A DNA stretch of 40,305 nucleotides from contig NZ_AUFG01000033.1 in assembly GCF_000426385.1 (NCBI RefSeq), forward strand, positions 1 to 40,305, written 5' to 3'. Positions 15,238-25,189 of this stretch are shown here, piece by piece. The stretch comes from Arsenicicoccus bolidensis DSM 15745. GTDB lineage: Bacteria > Actinomycetota > Actinomycetes > Actinomycetales > Dermatophilaceae. The notes beneath the pieces are model-generated. The model worked only from the letters and a program-made list of their open reading frames with translations, did no database searches and was not told the DNA's origin. Within the stretch, counting starts at the first letter, position 1. Each line of letters begins with the position of its first letter. A program made the translations under genes and the position numbers.

Positions 15238-16221
15238 ATGAAGGCCTGGACCGTCGCCACCCTCGGCGAGCCCCGTGACGTGCTCGAGCTGAGCGAGCGT
15301 CCCTCACCCGAGCCCGGCCCCGGGCAGGTGCACGTGCGCGTGCGGGCGACCGCCGCGAACTTCCCCGACGTGCTCATGATCAAGGGCCTCTACCAGGTCA
15401 AGCCGCCGCTCCCGTTCGTGCCCGGCGTCGAGGTCTGCGGCGACGTCATCGCGGTCGGCGCGGGCGTGCAGCACGTCCGGCCGGGGCAGCGCGTCGCCGG
15501 CATGGCCGCCGTCCCGCACGGCGGGTTCGCCGAGGAGGCCTTGCTCGACGCGACCGCGACCATGCCCGTGCCCGACGGCATCTCGGACGAGGCGGCCGCG
15601 GCGCTGACCATCGCCTACCAGACCGGGTGGTTCGGCCTGCACCGTCGCGCCCACCTGCAGGAGGGGGAGTGGCTGCTCGTCCACGCCGCCGCGGGCGGGG
15701 TCGGCAGCGCCGCCGTGCAGCTCGGCAAGGCCGCGGGCGCCCGGGTCATCGGCGTCGTCGGTGGGCCGGACAAGGTCGAGGTCGCCCGCCGGCTCGGCTG
15801 CGACGCCGTCATCGACCGCCGCGACGAGGACGTCGCCGCGCGCGTCAAGGAGATCACCGAGGGGCACGGCGCGGACGTCGTCTACGACCCCGTGGGCGGC
15901 GCGGCCTACCAGCAGTCCACCAAGTGCATCGCCTTCGAGGGCCGCATCGTCGTGGTCGGGTTCGCCTCCGGCGACATCCCCGCGCCGACGCTCAACCACG
16001 CGCTGGTCAAGAACTACGCGATCCTCGGGCTGCACTGGGGGCTCTATGCCACCAAGGACCCCCGCTCGCTGCTCGCCTGCCACCAGGAGCTCGCCCGCCT
16101 GCTCGCCGCCGGGGCCATCGCCCCGCTGGTCAGCGAGCGCGTCCCCCTGGAAGACCTGCCCGACGCCCTGTCCCGCCTCGGCGCGGGCGACACCACTGGA
16201 CGGGTCGTCCTGACCCCCTGA
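15238..16221 (+). CDS. NADPH:quinone-oxidoreductase-like dehydrogenase (MDR family)
   Basis: The 327-residue protein is a zinc-free medium-chain reductase. An N-terminal GroES-like domain (VPGVEVCGDVIAVGAG) is followed by a Rossmann domain with HAAAGGVGSAAVQLGKAAGA. There are no zinc-binding Cys/His clusters, which fits quinone or enoyl reductases using NADPH. The ATG at 15238 follows GAGAGGAAGGG. It is the first gene after the tandem repeats, so it may have its own promoter. In an acyl-CoA operon it could act as an enoyl-CoA or enone reductase; this is inference. Confidence 0.88.
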   Translation: MKAWTVATLGEPRDVLELSERPSPEPGPGQVHVRVRATAANFPDVLMIKGLYQVKPPLPFVPGVEVCGDVIAVGAGVQHVRPGQRVAGMAAVPHGGFAEEALLDATATMPVPDGISDEAAAALTIAYQTGWFGLHRRAHLQEGEWLLVHAAAGGVGSAAVQLGKAAGARVIGVVGGPDKVEVARRLGCDAVIDRRDEDVAARVKEITEGHGADVVYDPVGGAAYQQSTKCIAFEGRIVVVGFASGDIPAPTLNHALVKNYAILGLHWGLYATKDPRSLLACHQELARLLAAGAIAPLVSERVPLEDLPDALSRLGAGDTTGRVVLTP

Positions 16222-16306
16222 GACTGGCGGTGAGCACGGTGGCCCCCGGCCCCGCGAGCGCCGCACCCGCACGGCCCGACATACGACCACTCGACGAGGA
16301 GTCCCC

Positions 16307-17083
16307 ATGACCGCTCAGCCCGACCAGACCAGCACCCAGCGCACCGCCATCGTGACCGGTGCCGCCCGCGGCATCGGTGCCGCGGTCGCCCGCCGGCTCG
16401 CCTCCGACGGCATGGCCGTCGCCGTCCTCGACCTCGACGAGGCCGCCTGCCAGGGCGTGGTCGACGAGATCACCGGCGCCGGTGGCCGCGCGCTCGCCGT
16501 GGGCGTCGACGTGTCCGACGAGGCCGCCGTCACCGCCGCCGTGGAGCGCGTCGCCACCGAGCTCGGCGCCCCGACCGTGCTGGTCAACAACGCGGGCATC
16601 ATCCGCGACAACATGCTCTTCAAGATGAGCGTCGACGACTGGGACTCCGTCATGGGCGTGCACCTGCGCGGCTCGTTCCTGATGACGCGCGCGGCGCAGC
16701 GCTACATGACCGAGGCGAAGTACGGCCGCATCGTCAACCTGTCCTCCACCTCAGCGCTCGGCAACCGCGGCCAGGCAAACTACGCCGCGGCCAAGGCGGG
16801 CATGCAGGGCTTCACCAAGACCCTGGCCCTCGAGCTCGGCAAGTTCGGCGTGACCGCCAACGCCATCGCCCCCGGCTTCATCGCCACCGACATGACCAAG
16901 GCGACGGCCGCGCGCATGGGCATCACCTTCGAGGAGTTCCTCGAGGGTGCCGCCAAGCAGATCCCGGTGGGCCGTGCGGGCCAGCCCGAGGACATCGCCG
17001 CCACGGCGTCCTGGCTGTGCGCCGAGGAGTCGGGGTTCGTGAGCGGCCAGGTGATCTACGTGGCCGGCGGGCCGCGCGACTGA
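16307..17083 (+). CDS. FabG-like 3-oxoacyl reductase (SDR)
   Basis: The 258-residue SDR matches FabG closely: TGAARGIG, LVNNAGIIRDNMLFKM, NLSSTSALGNRGQANYAAAK with the active-site Tyr/Lys, and PGFIATDMT. FabG reduces 3-oxoacyl groups in fatty acid synthesis; in a catabolic operon the reverse 3-hydroxyacyl-CoA dehydrogenase role is equally possible. The ATG at 16307 follows GAGGAG. The 85-nt gap before it includes a CGACATACG element of the window-wide GTATGNCG type. Confidence 0.92.
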   Translation: MTAQPDQTSTQRTAIVTGAARGIGAAVARRLASDGMAVAVLDLDEAACQGVVDEITGAGGRALAVGVDVSDEAAVTAAVERVATELGAPTVLVNNAGIIRDNMLFKMSVDDWDSVMGVHLRGSFLMTRAAQRYMTEAKYGRIVNLSSTSALGNRGQANYAAAKAGMQGFTKTLALELGKFGVTANAIAPGFIATDMTKATAARMGITFEEFLEGAAKQIPVGRAGQPEDIAATASWLCAEESGFVSGQVIYVAGGPRD

Positions 17084-17133
17084 TCGACCCCGCGAGGACA
17101 CGAGCGAGGAACGAGCAACGGGAGAGGACTGAC

Positions 17134-17589
17134 ATGAGGACGTTCAACGGGATCGACGAGGTCGTCGCCGCGACGGGCGAGCACCTCGGCCACAGCGACT
17201 GGCACGAGGTCACGCAGGCCCAGGTGGACCAGTTCGCCGAGGCCACCGGCGACCACCAGTGGATCCACGTGGATCCGGAGCGCGCCGCGCGGGAGACGCC
17301 GTTCGGCGGCTCGATCGCGCACGGCTACCTGACCCTCTCGCTGATCCCCGGGCTGCTGCCCGAGGTCTACGAGGTGCAGGGCATCACGATGGGGATGAAC
17401 TACGGCGCCAACAAGATTCGCTTCCTCACCCCGGTGCGGGTGGGGTCTCGCGTCCGGGTCGGCATCCAGCTGCAGGAGACGTCGCAGACCAAGGCGGGCC
17501 TGCAGATGGTCCTCGCGATGACGGTCGAGATCGAGGGCGCCGACAAGCCCGCGTGCGTGGCCGAGGTCGTCTACCTCCTGGTGCCCTGA
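17134..17589 (+). CDS. MaoC-like enoyl-CoA hydratase
   Basis: This 151-residue hot-dog-fold protein carries the hydratase-2 signature with its catalytic Asp and His: DHQWIHVDPERA, then FGGSIAHGYLTLSL. It adds water to an enoyl-CoA, following the dehydrogenase step. The ATG at 17134 follows GGGAGAGG. Its TGA overlaps the ATG of the kinase gene (TGATG), so the end of the operon is tightly coupled. Confidence 0.93.
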   Translation: MRTFNGIDEVVAATGEHLGHSDWHEVTQAQVDQFAEATGDHQWIHVDPERAARETPFGGSIAHGYLTLSLIPGLLPEVYEVQGITMGMNYGANKIRFLTPVRVGSRVRVGIQLQETSQTKAGLQMVLAMTVEIEGADKPACVAEVVYLLVP

Positions 17590-18659
17590 TGGACGACGCA
17601 GCGGCGGCCGCCCGGGCCGAGGTGCCCGGCCTGGACCTGGGCGCCCTGCGCGCCTACCTCGACCGCGAGACCCCGGGCCTGCTCGAGGGTGAGCTGTCGG
17701 CCCGGGTGCTGGCGGGTGGCAAGTCCAACCTGACGTATGCCGTGACCGACGCCTCCGGCACCACCGTGGTCGTGCGGCGGCCTCCGCTCGGGCACGTCCT
17801 CGCGACGGCGCACGACATGGCCCGGGAGCACCGGGTCATCACGGCCCTGCGGGACACCGACGTGCCGGTGCCGGTGACCCACGCGTGCTGCGAGGACGAG
17901 ACGGTGATCGGGGCCCCCTTCTACGTCATGGAGCACGTCGCCGGGACGCCATACCGGCAGGCCTCCGAGCTGGTCGCGCTGGGTCCGGAGCGGACCCGCG
18001 CGATCAGCGAGCGCATGGTCGACACGCTCGTCGACCTGCACGCCGTCGACCCGCGGGCCGTGGGGCTCGAGGACTTCGGGCGCCCGGAGGGATTCCTCGC
18101 CCGGCAGGTCAAGCGGTGGGGCACCCAGCTGGAGGGGTCGCGCTCCCGCGACCTGGCCGGGGCCGACGAGCTGTATGCCGCGCTGACGCGTGGCGTGCCC
18201 GCCGACCAGCCGCCGGCGATCGTGCACGGCGACTTCCGCCTCGACAACCTGCTTGTCGGCCTCGTCGGTGGCGAGGTCGGCCGCGACGAGGTGCGGGCCG
18301 TCCTCGACTGGGAGATGGCCACCCTCGGCGACCCGCTCACCGACGTGGGGCTGCTCGTCGTCTACCAGCAGCTGGCGCGGCTCGGCGCGGGCGGCGACCT
18401 GATCACCGACGTCTCCGAGGCGCCGGGCTACCTGCCGCTGCGTGAGCTGCTCGCCCGCTACGCCGAGCGCAGCGGCCGCGACGTGAGCGACCTCGGGTTC
18501 TACGTCGGGCTGGCCTACTTCAAGCTCGCCGTGATCCTCGAGGGCATCTACTACCGCCACACCCAGGGACAGACCGTGGGCGCGGGCTTCGCCGAGATCG
18601 GCGGCTACGTCGAGCCGCTCGTCGCGGGCGGGCTGCGCGCCCTCAAGGAGGAGAGCTGA
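17589..18659 (+). CDS. APH-like kinase, split ACAD11 N-terminal domain (LvaA-like)
   Basis: The 356-residue protein has the aminoglycoside-phosphotransferase fold: an N-lobe with [12 protein letters not shown], the catalytic loop HGDFRLDN and the metal-binding [13 protein letters not shown]. It is not expected to be a resistance gene. In eukaryotic ACAD10/11 this kinase domain is fused to an acyl-CoA dehydrogenase, and in Pseudomonas LvaA phosphorylates 4-hydroxyvaleryl-CoA; both remove 4-hydroxyl groups. Here the dehydrogenase is the next gene, with overlapping stop and start. Phosphorylation of a 4-hydroxyacyl-CoA is therefore the best functional guess. Confidence 0.88.
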   Translation: MDDAAAAARAEVPGLDLGALRAYLDRETPGLLEGELSARVLAGGKSNLTYAVTDASGTTVVVRRPPLGHVLATAHDMAREHRVITALRDTDVPVPVTHACCEDETVIGAPFYVMEHVAGTPYRQASELVALGPERTRAISERMVDTLVDLHAVDPRAVGLEDFGRPEGFLARQVKRWGTQLEGSRSRDLAGADELYAALTRGVPADQPPAIVHGDFRLDNLLVGLVGGEVGRDEVRAVLDWEMATLGDPLTDVGLLVVYQQLARLGAGGDLITDVSEAPGYLPLRELLARYAERSGRDVSDLGFYVGLAYFKLAVILEGIYYRHTQGQTVGAGFAEIGGYVEPLVAGGLRALKEES

Positions 18660-19894
18660 TGGACTTCACGATCGACGCCACGACGCAGGACTGGATCGAC
18701 CGGACGCGGGCCTTCCTCGACGAGGAGATCCACCCCGCCGAGGCCGACTTCGAGCGGGAGACCGCGGAGCTGGGCTGGCACTGGACGGCCTCGCCGACGC
18801 TGCGGCGCCTGCAGGAGGAGGCGCGCTCGCGGGGGCTGTGGAACCTCTTCCTCCCCGGTGAGCACGGCGCGGGCCTGACCAACCTGCAGTACGCCCACCT
18901 CGCCGAGCTCAGCGGTCACGCGATCGAGCTGGCGCCGCCGGCCATGAACTGCGCGGCCCCCGACACCGGCAATATGGAGGTGCTGGCGCAGTTCGGCTCG
19001 CCGGAGCAGCAGGAGCGGTGGTTGAGGCCGCTGCTCGCGGGCGAGATCCGGTCGGGCTTCGCGATGACCGAGCCCGCCGTCGCCTCCTCGGACGCCACCA
19101 ACATCGAGATGACGATGCGCCGCGAGGGCGACGAGATCGTCATCGACGGCCGCAAGTGGTGGACGACCGGGGCGATGAATCCCGACTGCCAGATCTTCAT
19201 CGTCATGGGCAAGACCGACCCGGGCGCCGAGCGGCACCGCCAGCAGTCGATGGTGCTGGTGCCGCGCGACGCCCCCGGCCTGACCGTGCAGCGCGGGCTC
19301 ACCGTCTTCGGCTACGACGACCACGACCACGGCGGGCACGGCGAGCTGGTCTTCGACGGGGTGCGCGTGCCGGCGAGCAACGTGATCGGGAGCGAGGGCA
19401 TGGGCTTCGCGATCGCCCAGGCCCGCCTCGGACCGGGCCGCATCCACCACTGCATGCGCTCGATCGGCCTCGCGGAGCGGGCGGTGGAGCTCATGTGCGA
19501 GCGGGCGTCGGAGCGCGTGGCCTTCGGTCGGCCGTTGGCCGAGCAGGGCGTGATCCGCGACTGGATCGCCGAGTCCCGGGTGCGGATCGAGCAGCTGCGC
19601 CTGCTCACCCTCAAGACCGCCTGGCTCATGGACACCGTCGGCAACAAGGGCGCCCACACCGAGATCCAGGCCATCAAGATCGCCACCCCCCGCACCGTGG
19701 AGTGGATCCTCGACAAGGCGATGCAGGTGCACGGCGGTGGCGGCATCAGCTCCGACACCCCGCTCGCCCGGATGTTCGCGGGGATCCGGACCCTGCGCTG
19801 GGCCGACGGGCCGGACGAGGTGCACAAGAACGCCCTGGCCAAGGCGGAGCTGCGCCGTCACGCGGGTCAGCGGCGGGGTGACACCGCCGGCTGA
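18659..19894 (+). CDS. Acyl-CoA dehydrogenase, ACAD11-like
   Basis: The 411-residue protein is the dehydrogenase partner of the preceding kinase; its ATG overlaps that gene's TGA. Family features are [20 protein letters not shown], the [17 protein letters not shown] segment and [20 protein letters not shown]. The [19 protein letters not shown] end is the pattern of ACAD10/11-type enzymes, which differ from MCAD in the catalytic region. Expected role: form the enoyl-CoA from the phosphorylated 4-hydroxyacyl-CoA with loss of phosphate. The 3' end overlaps the convergent GGDEF gene by 28 nt. Confidence 0.92.
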   Translation: MDFTIDATTQDWIDRTRAFLDEEIHPAEADFERETAELGWHWTASPTLRRLQEEARSRGLWNLFLPGEHGAGLTNLQYAHLAELSGHAIELAPPAMNCAAPDTGNMEVLAQFGSPEQQERWLRPLLAGEIRSGFAMTEPAVASSDATNIEMTMRREGDEIVIDGRKWWTTGAMNPDCQIFIVMGKTDPGAERHRQQSMVLVPRDAPGLTVQRGLTVFGYDDHDHGGHGELVFDGVRVPASNVIGSEGMGFAIAQARLGPGRIHHCMRSIGLAERAVELMCERASERVAFGRPLAEQGVIRDWIAESRVRIEQLRLLTLKTAWLMDTVGNKGAHTEIQAIKIATPRTVEWILDKAMQVHGGGGISSDTPLARMFAGIRTLRWADGPDEVHKNALAKAELRRHAGQRRGDTAG

Positions 19895-21534
19895 GGGCAG
19901 CCGTCTGCCGTCCAGACGCGGTCCCCGCCGGCGCGCTTGGCGGCATACATCGTCTGGTCGGCGTGGAGCAGGGCCGGCTCCAGGGACGGCGACGTGATGA
20001 GCGCGACGCCGACGCTCACCGTCACGGGGGCGAGCGGCTCACCCCGGTGGTCGCGCCACTGCGTGCAGGCCGCCACCGCACGGAAGTCGTCCAGGTCGCG
20101 CACCAGGCCGGTCGCGTCCGCGCGGGGGTCGGCCTGCTCCGAGCGCGGTAGCCGTATGACGACGAACTCCTCGCCGCCGTACCTCGCCACGAGGTCGTCC
20201 GCCGGCAGGTGCGACCGCAGGAGCTGCCCGAAGGCGCGCAGCACCGAGTCGCCCGCGGGGTGGCCGTGGGTGTCGTTGACCTTCTTGAACCCGTCGACGT
20301 CGATCATCGCGACCTGCCCCGGCCGCTGCGGCCCGGCGTCCGCGAGCGCGCCATCGGCCACCTCGAGCAGGTGCTGCCGGTTGTGCAGCCCGGTCAGGGT
20401 GTCGCGGATGCTGAGCCCGCGGATGCGCTCGTGGGCCGCGCGGAGCTCGGCGAGCGCCTGCTCGAGGCGGTCGGCGCGCGCCGCCTGCCGCTGCCGGTCG
20501 CGGCGCAGCTGAGCGGTGCGGTGCCAGACGTCGAGGGCGCGGGCCTTCGCGGAGGCATTCTCCCCGAGCTGGCGGGCGTGCAGGTCCGCGGAGAGCCGGG
20601 CCTCGGTGAGCGCGCCGCGCAGGTCCCCGACGGCCTCGAGGCACCGGGACAGGGTGCGGCGGACCATCTGCTCGTCGCAGGCCGGCAGCTGCTCGACGAG
20701 GCAGGCCCGCGTCAGCTGGACGCCCCGCTCGGGGTTGCCCTGGCGCAGCGCCAGCTCGGCCAGGGTGCAGGCAGTCGCGCAGCGGGCCTCGAGGGTGGCG
20801 ATGGTGCTGAGGTCGGGGATGTCGCGCAGCATGCGGGCGGCCCCCTCGGTGTCCCCCCGCGCGAGCAGGCTGTCGGCCCGGAAGCACCGCGCCCTGACGT
20901 AGCCGTCGCGCCAGCTGCCGCGCAGCAGCCGCAACGCCCGGTCGAGGTAGGCCTGACGGGCGGCCTCGGGCATGCCGAGACGTTCCCCGGCCTCGACGAT
21001 GATGAGCAAGATGGTGCCGGTGAGGCCGTCGTCGCCGGCGGTCTCGGCCAGCTCCAGGGCCTCGAGCAGCATGGGGAGCGCCTCGCGGTCGGTGCGGAAG
21101 CCCAGGAGGGCGCGGGTCTGCAGGGAGGAGGAGCGCCCGATCTGGCAGCCGACGCGGTCGTAGCCGTCGGACGCCGCGGCGAGGTAGGAGACCGCCGCGT
21201 CGTCCTGCTGCAGCACCACCAGGATGTTGCCGATGATCTCCAGGGCGCGGGCATGCCACCGGGTGCCGTCGGGGATGTCGCGCTCGGCCTCCATGGACAG
21301 GCACAGGGCGTCGTCCCAGGCGAGGCGCGCCTGCGCCAGCAGGCCGCGCAGCAGGGTGGCGGCCGGGGAGCGTGGGAGCGCCCCCACCGCCCGCGCGAAC
21401 TCCGTGGGGTGGTCCTGGCGCAGGTCCCAGGCCCGCTCCAGTGCCGGGTCGCCGTCCTCGCTCCCCGCCACACGGCCGGCGACGCCGCACGCGTCGGTCC
21501 TGGCCCTCGTGGCGTCTCCGCTCATGCGGCCCAT
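19867..21534 (-). CDS. TPR-GGDEF diguanylate cyclase
   Basis: The 555-residue soluble protein has an N-terminal helical repeat region (about residues 30-330, TPR-like) and a coiled-coil stretch rich in Arg and Ala (about 335-385). The C-terminal GGDEF domain begins at [20 protein letters not shown] and has the active-site ARYGGEEF. There is no RxxD inhibitory site five residues before GGEEF, so product feedback is probably lost. It should make cyclic di-GMP in response to a signal read by the repeats. No ribosome site is clear; GTATCC-like bases upstream would allow a leaderless start, and an ATG three codons in is an alternative. Confidence 0.9.
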   Translation of the reverse strand: MGRMSGDATRARTDACGVAGRVAGSEDGDPALERAWDLRQDHPTEFARAVGALPRSPAATLLRGLLAQARLAWDDALCLSMEAERDIPDGTRWHARALEIIGNILVVLQQDDAAVSYLAAASDGYDRVGCQIGRSSSLQTRALLGFRTDREALPMLLEALELAETAGDDGLTGTILLIIVEAGERLGMPEAARQAYLDRALRLLRGSWRDGYVRARCFRADSLLARGDTEGAARMLRDIPDLSTIATLEARCATACTLAELALRQGNPERGVQLTRACLVEQLPACDEQMVRRTLSRCLEAVGDLRGALTEARLSADLHARQLGENASAKARALDVWHRTAQLRRDRQRQAARADRLEQALAELRAAHERIRGLSIRDTLTGLHNRQHLLEVADGALADAGPQRPGQVAMIDVDGFKKVNDTHGHPAGDSVLRAFGQLLRSHLPADDLVARYGGEEFVVIRLPRSEQADPRADATGLVRDLDDFRAVAACTQWRDHRGEPLAPVTVSVGVALITSPSLEPALLHADQTMYAAKRAGGDRVWTADGCPQPAVSPRR

Positions 21535-21626
21535 GGTACGCAGGGATACCCCGCGCTAACGGGGCGTGACGAAAGCGCTGGTCGTGCCTTCCCGGAGGCC
21601 AGGGGCCAGGCCCATAGACTGTCGCG

Positions 21627-22400
21627 GTGCTGACAACCCTCCTCGACGGCCAGGTCATGGCCGAGAAGCACGGCTCCGGCAGTCCTCGCGTCCTCGCGAT
21701 GCACGGCTGGGCCCGCACGCGCCACGACTGGGCCCCGGTGCTCGGTGGTTACGACGCCGTCGCGGTCGACCTCGCCGGGTTCGGCGCGACGCCTCCCCCC
21801 GAGGGCGAGTGGTCGACCGAGCAGTATGCCGAGAGCCTGCTGCCTCTCCTGGACCCCGCCTCGCCGCTCGTGCTGATGGGGCACTCGTTCGGCGGACGCG
21901 TGGCGATGCACCTCGCCCGGCTGCGGCCCGACGCCGTCCGCGGTCTGGTGCTCACCGGCGTCCCGCTGCTGCGCCCCGACGCGTCCGGCGCCCCGGCGCG
22001 CAAGGGCGGCCCCCTCGACCTGCGCATCGCCAAGGCCCTGCACGCCCGCGGGATCGTCCCCGAGTCCGTGGTCGACAAGTACCGCAAGAAGTACGGCTCC
22101 GCCGACTACAACGCCGCGCAGGGCGTCATGCGGACCGTCCTGGTCAAGGCGGTCAACGAGGACTACACGCGCGAGCTCGAGGCGGTGCGCGCGGCCGGCA
22201 TACCGGTCGAGATGGTGTGGGGCGAGGGTGACACGGCCGCCACGGTCGCGATGGCCCGCTCCGCCGCCGAGCTGATCGGCCCCACCGCCCACCTGGACGT
22301 CGTCGCGGGCTCGGCGCACCTGCTGGACGACCAGCTGGGCGCGCACCTGCGCACCGCCCTGGACCGTCTGCTCGACACCCCGAAGGAGACTCAGCCGTGA
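21627..22400 (+). CDS. Alpha/beta hydrolase
   Basis: This 257-residue hydrolase has an oxyanion-hole HGWAR segment, the nucleophile elbow GHSFGGR (Ser87), an acid in WGEGDTA and a catalytic His in GSAHLL. GTG 21627 has no ribosome site but TAGACT (a -10-like hexamer) ends about 8 nt upstream, suggesting a leaderless start; ATG 21657 is an alternative. Its stop overlaps the start of the membrane Mur ligase by 4 nt (GTGA), so the two proteins are probably made in step and act in one pathway, perhaps removing an ester or amide from the same product. Confidence 0.88.
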   Translation: MLTTLLDGQVMAEKHGSGSPRVLAMHGWARTRHDWAPVLGGYDAVAVDLAGFGATPPPEGEWSTEQYAESLLPLLDPASPLVLMGHSFGGRVAMHLARLRPDAVRGLVLTGVPLLRPDASGAPARKGGPLDLRIAKALHARGIVPESVVDKYRKKYGSADYNAAQGVMRTVLVKAVNEDYTRELEAVRAAGIPVEMVWGEGDTAATVAMARSAAELIGPTAHLDVVAGSAHLLDDQLGAHLRTALDRLLDTPKETQP

Positions 22401-23929
22401 TCCTCGACGTCATCACCTGGGCCGCCGTCGCGGCCGCGCTCGCCGCCGAGGACTCGCGCTGGCTGCGGGTCGCGCAGCGCGAGCACTACGAGCCGGGCCG
22501 CGCCACCGCGATGGCCGGGCTGTGGAGCAGGGTCAAGCCGGCCAACCAGCTGCTGCTCGCCGCCGCCGCGCTCTGCATCGCCGGTGGCCTCTGGGCCCAC
22601 CCGGCCACGCTGCTCGGGCTGGCCGCGATCGCCGCGTGGCCGCTCGGCCTGCCGGTGCGTGGCCGCTCCGCGAAGTTCGGCTGGACCGACCGGATGAAGC
22701 GGCTCACCGCCGTGACCGTCGGGCTGCAGCTCGTCCTCGCGGCCGCCGCCGGTCTGCTCGGCGGGCCGTATGCCGCCGCCGTGGTCGCCCTGCTCGCCGT
22801 GCCCACCGTCGACCTCGCGATGGCGATCATGCGCCCGGTGGAGAAGAAGCTGGCCCAGCGGTGGGTCGTCGAGGCCCAGGACAAGCTGCGCCGGCTGCGC
22901 CCGACCGTCGTCGCGATCACCGGGTCCTACGGCAAGACGTCGACCAAGCTCTACGTCAACCAGCTGCTGTCGCGCTCGCACGCCGCCGTGGCCTCACCCG
23001 CGTCGTTCAACAACCTCATGGGCCTGTCCCGCACCGTCAACGACCGGCTCGTGCCCGGCACCGAGGTCTTCGTCGCCGAGATGGGCACCTACGGCCCCGG
23101 CGAGATCCGCGAGCTGTGCCGCGTCTTTCCCCCGACGATCGCCGCCATCACGACGATCGGCGAGGCCCACCTCGAGCGGATGAAGAACCGCGAGACCATC
23201 GTGCGCGCCAAGTCCGAGATCACCGAGGACGCCGCGATCTCGGTCCTCAACGTCGACGTGCCCGAGCTGGCTGAGCTTGCGGACCGCCTCGACGGTGTCA
23301 AGCGGGTCGTGCGCTGCTCGACGACGCCCGGTGCGCGGGCCGACGTGGTCGTGGCTCCGGTCGACGAGGGTCGCTGGGAGGTCACCGTCGACGGTGCGCA
23401 GGTCACGACGGTCGACGCGCCCGCCGCCGGTCACCCGATCAACCTGGCCGTCGCCGTAGGCATCGCCCGCGCGCTCGACGTCGACCCCGCCACCCTTGCG
23501 CCGCTCATGGTGGACCTGCCCGGCGCCGCCCACCGCGCCGAGCTGCAGCGCGACGACCGCGGCGTGGCCGTCATCGACGACACCTACAACTCCAACCCCG
23601 ACGGCGCGGCGTCTGCGCTGCGCTCCGCCCGGGCGGCCGTGGGCGAGGGCGGGCGCATCTACACCATCACTCCCGGCATGGTCGAGCTGGGCGACCAGCA
23701 GGCCGAGCGCAACCGCGCCTTTGGGGCCGACGCGACCGCAGCGCCCAACCAGGTGCTCGCCATCACGCAGCTCACCAACAAGAAGGCCCTGCTCGCCGGC
23801 GCCGAGGGTCAGCCGGGTGAGGTCCGCACCTACGCCTCGCGCGAGGAGGCGGCCGCCGCGATCATGCCCGAGACCCGCGCGGGCGACGTCGTCCTCTTCG
23901 AGAACGACCTGCCCGACAACTATCCCTGA
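22397..23929 (+). CDS. Membrane-anchored Mur ligase paralogue (MurF-like)
   Basis: The 510-residue protein lacks the usual MurF N-terminal substrate domain. Instead residues 1-150 contain four or five hydrophobic segments (about 3-17, 51-68, 69-86, 103-122, 124-145). The ATP-dependent ligase core follows: P-loop GSYGKTST at 176-183, AEMGTYGPGEI, ITTIGEAHLERM, AKSEITEDA and the C-terminal IDDTYNSNPDGAASAL. Mur ligases join an amino acid or dipeptide to a carboxylate. The altered N-terminus implies a membrane-bound, non-UDP substrate. It is coupled to the hydrolase upstream and 132 nt before a D-Ala-D-Ala-ligase-like gene. It is unlikely to be the housekeeping murF. Confidence 0.85.
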   Translation: MILDVITWAAVAAALAAEDSRWLRVAQREHYEPGRATAMAGLWSRVKPANQLLLAAAALCIAGGLWAHPATLLGLAAIAAWPLGLPVRGRSAKFGWTDRMKRLTAVTVGLQLVLAAAAGLLGGPYAAAVVALLAVPTVDLAMAIMRPVEKKLAQRWVVEAQDKLRRLRPTVVAITGSYGKTSTKLYVNQLLSRSHAAVASPASFNNLMGLSRTVNDRLVPGTEVFVAEMGTYGPGEIRELCRVFPPTIAAITTIGEAHLERMKNRETIVRAKSEITEDAAISVLNVDVPELAELADRLDGVKRVVRCSTTPGARADVVVAPVDEGRWEVTVDGAQVTTVDAPAAGHPINLAVAVGIARALDVDPATLAPLMVDLPGAAHRAELQRDDRGVAVIDDTYNSNPDGAASALRSARAAVGEGGRIYTITPGMVELGDQQAERNRAFGADATAAPNQVLAITQLTNKKALLAGAEGQPGEVRTYASREEAAAAIMPETRAGDVVLFENDLPDNYP

Positions 23930-24061
23930 CCCGGCCCGCCTGGGCTGGAAGCGCACGACCTGGCGGCGGCGCGCCGCGAGACGCTCACCCCGCCGTGCGG
24001 CGGGCGAGCGGCATACGATCGCCTGTAGCCACCCTGCCGTCTGCAGAAAGGTCTCACGACC

Positions 24062-25189
24062 ATGTCCCAGACCGTGACCGTCGTCTTCGGCGGGCCGTCT
24101 GCCGAGCACGACATCTCCATCCTCACCGGGCTGCAGTGCGAGCGCGTCCTGCAGCGCGCCGGCGCCCAGGTCCAGTGCCTCTACTGGGACCGCGGTGGCC
24201 GCTGGCACGCCGTGCCGCCGCAGACCGAGGCGCGGGACTACCTCGACGGCGCCCCCGCCAAGGCGCAGCGGGTCGAGCTCAAGATCGGCGCCGGCGCCGA
24301 CGACGGCTTCCAGATGAAGGCCGGCTTCCGTGGCACCAAGACCCTCGACCTCGGCTCGGTGCTGCTCGCCCTGCACGGCGGCGCCGGTGAGTCGGGCGGG
24401 ACGCAGGCACTGTTCGAGCTGCTCGGGGTCCCGGCGTCGGGCTCGTCCCCGGCCGCGGCGGCGCTCGGCATGGACAAGCTGGCCTTCGGCGCACTGATGG
24501 CCGACGCGGGCGTCCCGGCGCTGCGCCGCGAGATCGTCTCCCCGGACTTCCGGCCCAGCTTCGAGGGGCCCTACATCGTCAAGCCGCGCTTCGGTGGCTC
24601 GTCGATCGGCATCGAGGTCGTCGAGGACTACGACACGGCCCTCGCCCTGCTCAAGTCCAGCCTGCACATGCGCGCCGGCGCGGTCGTCGAGCCCTACCGC
24701 GACGACCTGTGGGACCTCAACATCTCCTTCACCACCGCCCCGCAGTTCAAGACCTCGCTGATCGAGAAGCCCCTGCGCAAGGAGGGCGGCGCGATCTACG
24801 ACTACGCCGGCAAGTACATGGGCGGCGGGGCCGACGGCATGACCTCCGCGCCGCGTGAGCTACCCGCGCAGATCGACCCGGCGCTCGAGGCGCAGGCCCG
24901 CGAGCTCGCCCGCCAGGTCCAGCAGCTCACCGGCCTGACCGGCATCAACCGCCTCGACTTCCTCACCGACGGCACCGACATCTACGTCAACGAGGTCAAC
25001 TCGATCCCCGGCGCGATGGCGCTCTACTTGTGGCCCGACGAGGACCCAGGCAGGCTCCTGCTCGCCATGGTCGAGGAGGCCAAGACCGCCAACCGGCGTG
25101 TGCCGACCGCCTCCTTCGAGGAGGGCGCGGCGCTGCGCGCGGCCGGCGGCATCTCCGGCAAGCTGACCGGGCTCGGCCCCCAGCGCTGA
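24062..25189 (+). CDS. D-Ala-D-Ala-ligase-like ATP-grasp enzyme, altered acceptor loop
   Basis: The 375-residue protein keeps the Ddl framework: FGGPSAEHDISILTG with its glutamate, LHGGAGESGGTQALFELLGV, the ATP-grasp strand YIVKPRFGGSS, and metal ligands in INRLDFLTDG and YVNEVNSIPG. After IPG it reads AMALYLWPDEDP, where true Ddl enzymes have the FTSxSxxP loop that holds the second D-alanine, so the acceptor is probably different. GAAAGG lies upstream of the ATG. It is the third gene of the hydrolase/Mur-ligase set, with a 132-nt gap containing a CGGCATACG element. A strong bidirectional hairpin follows. Confidence 0.85.
   Translation: MSQTVTVVFGGPSAEHDISILTGLQCERVLQRAGAQVQCLYWDRGGRWHAVPPQTEARDYLDGAPAKAQRVELKIGAGADDGFQMKAGFRGTKTLDLGSVLLALHGGAGESGGTQALFELLGVPASGSSPAAAALGMDKLAFGALMADAGVPALRREIVSPDFRPSFEGPYIVKPRFGGSSIGIEVVEDYDTALALLKSSLHMRAGAVVEPYRDDLWDLNISFTTAPQFKTSLIEKPLRKEGGAIYDYAGKYMGGGADGMTSAPRELPAQIDPALEAQARELARQVQQLTGLTGINRLDFLTDGTDIYVNEVNSIPGAMALYLWPDEDPGRLLLAMVEEAKTANRRVPTASFEEGAALRAAGGISGKLTGLGPQR

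Noticed and set aside
17589-18659. Aminoglycoside resistance gene
   Set aside because: The APH fold is shared by many kinases; overlap with an ACAD11-type dehydrogenase gene points to acyl-CoA metabolism.
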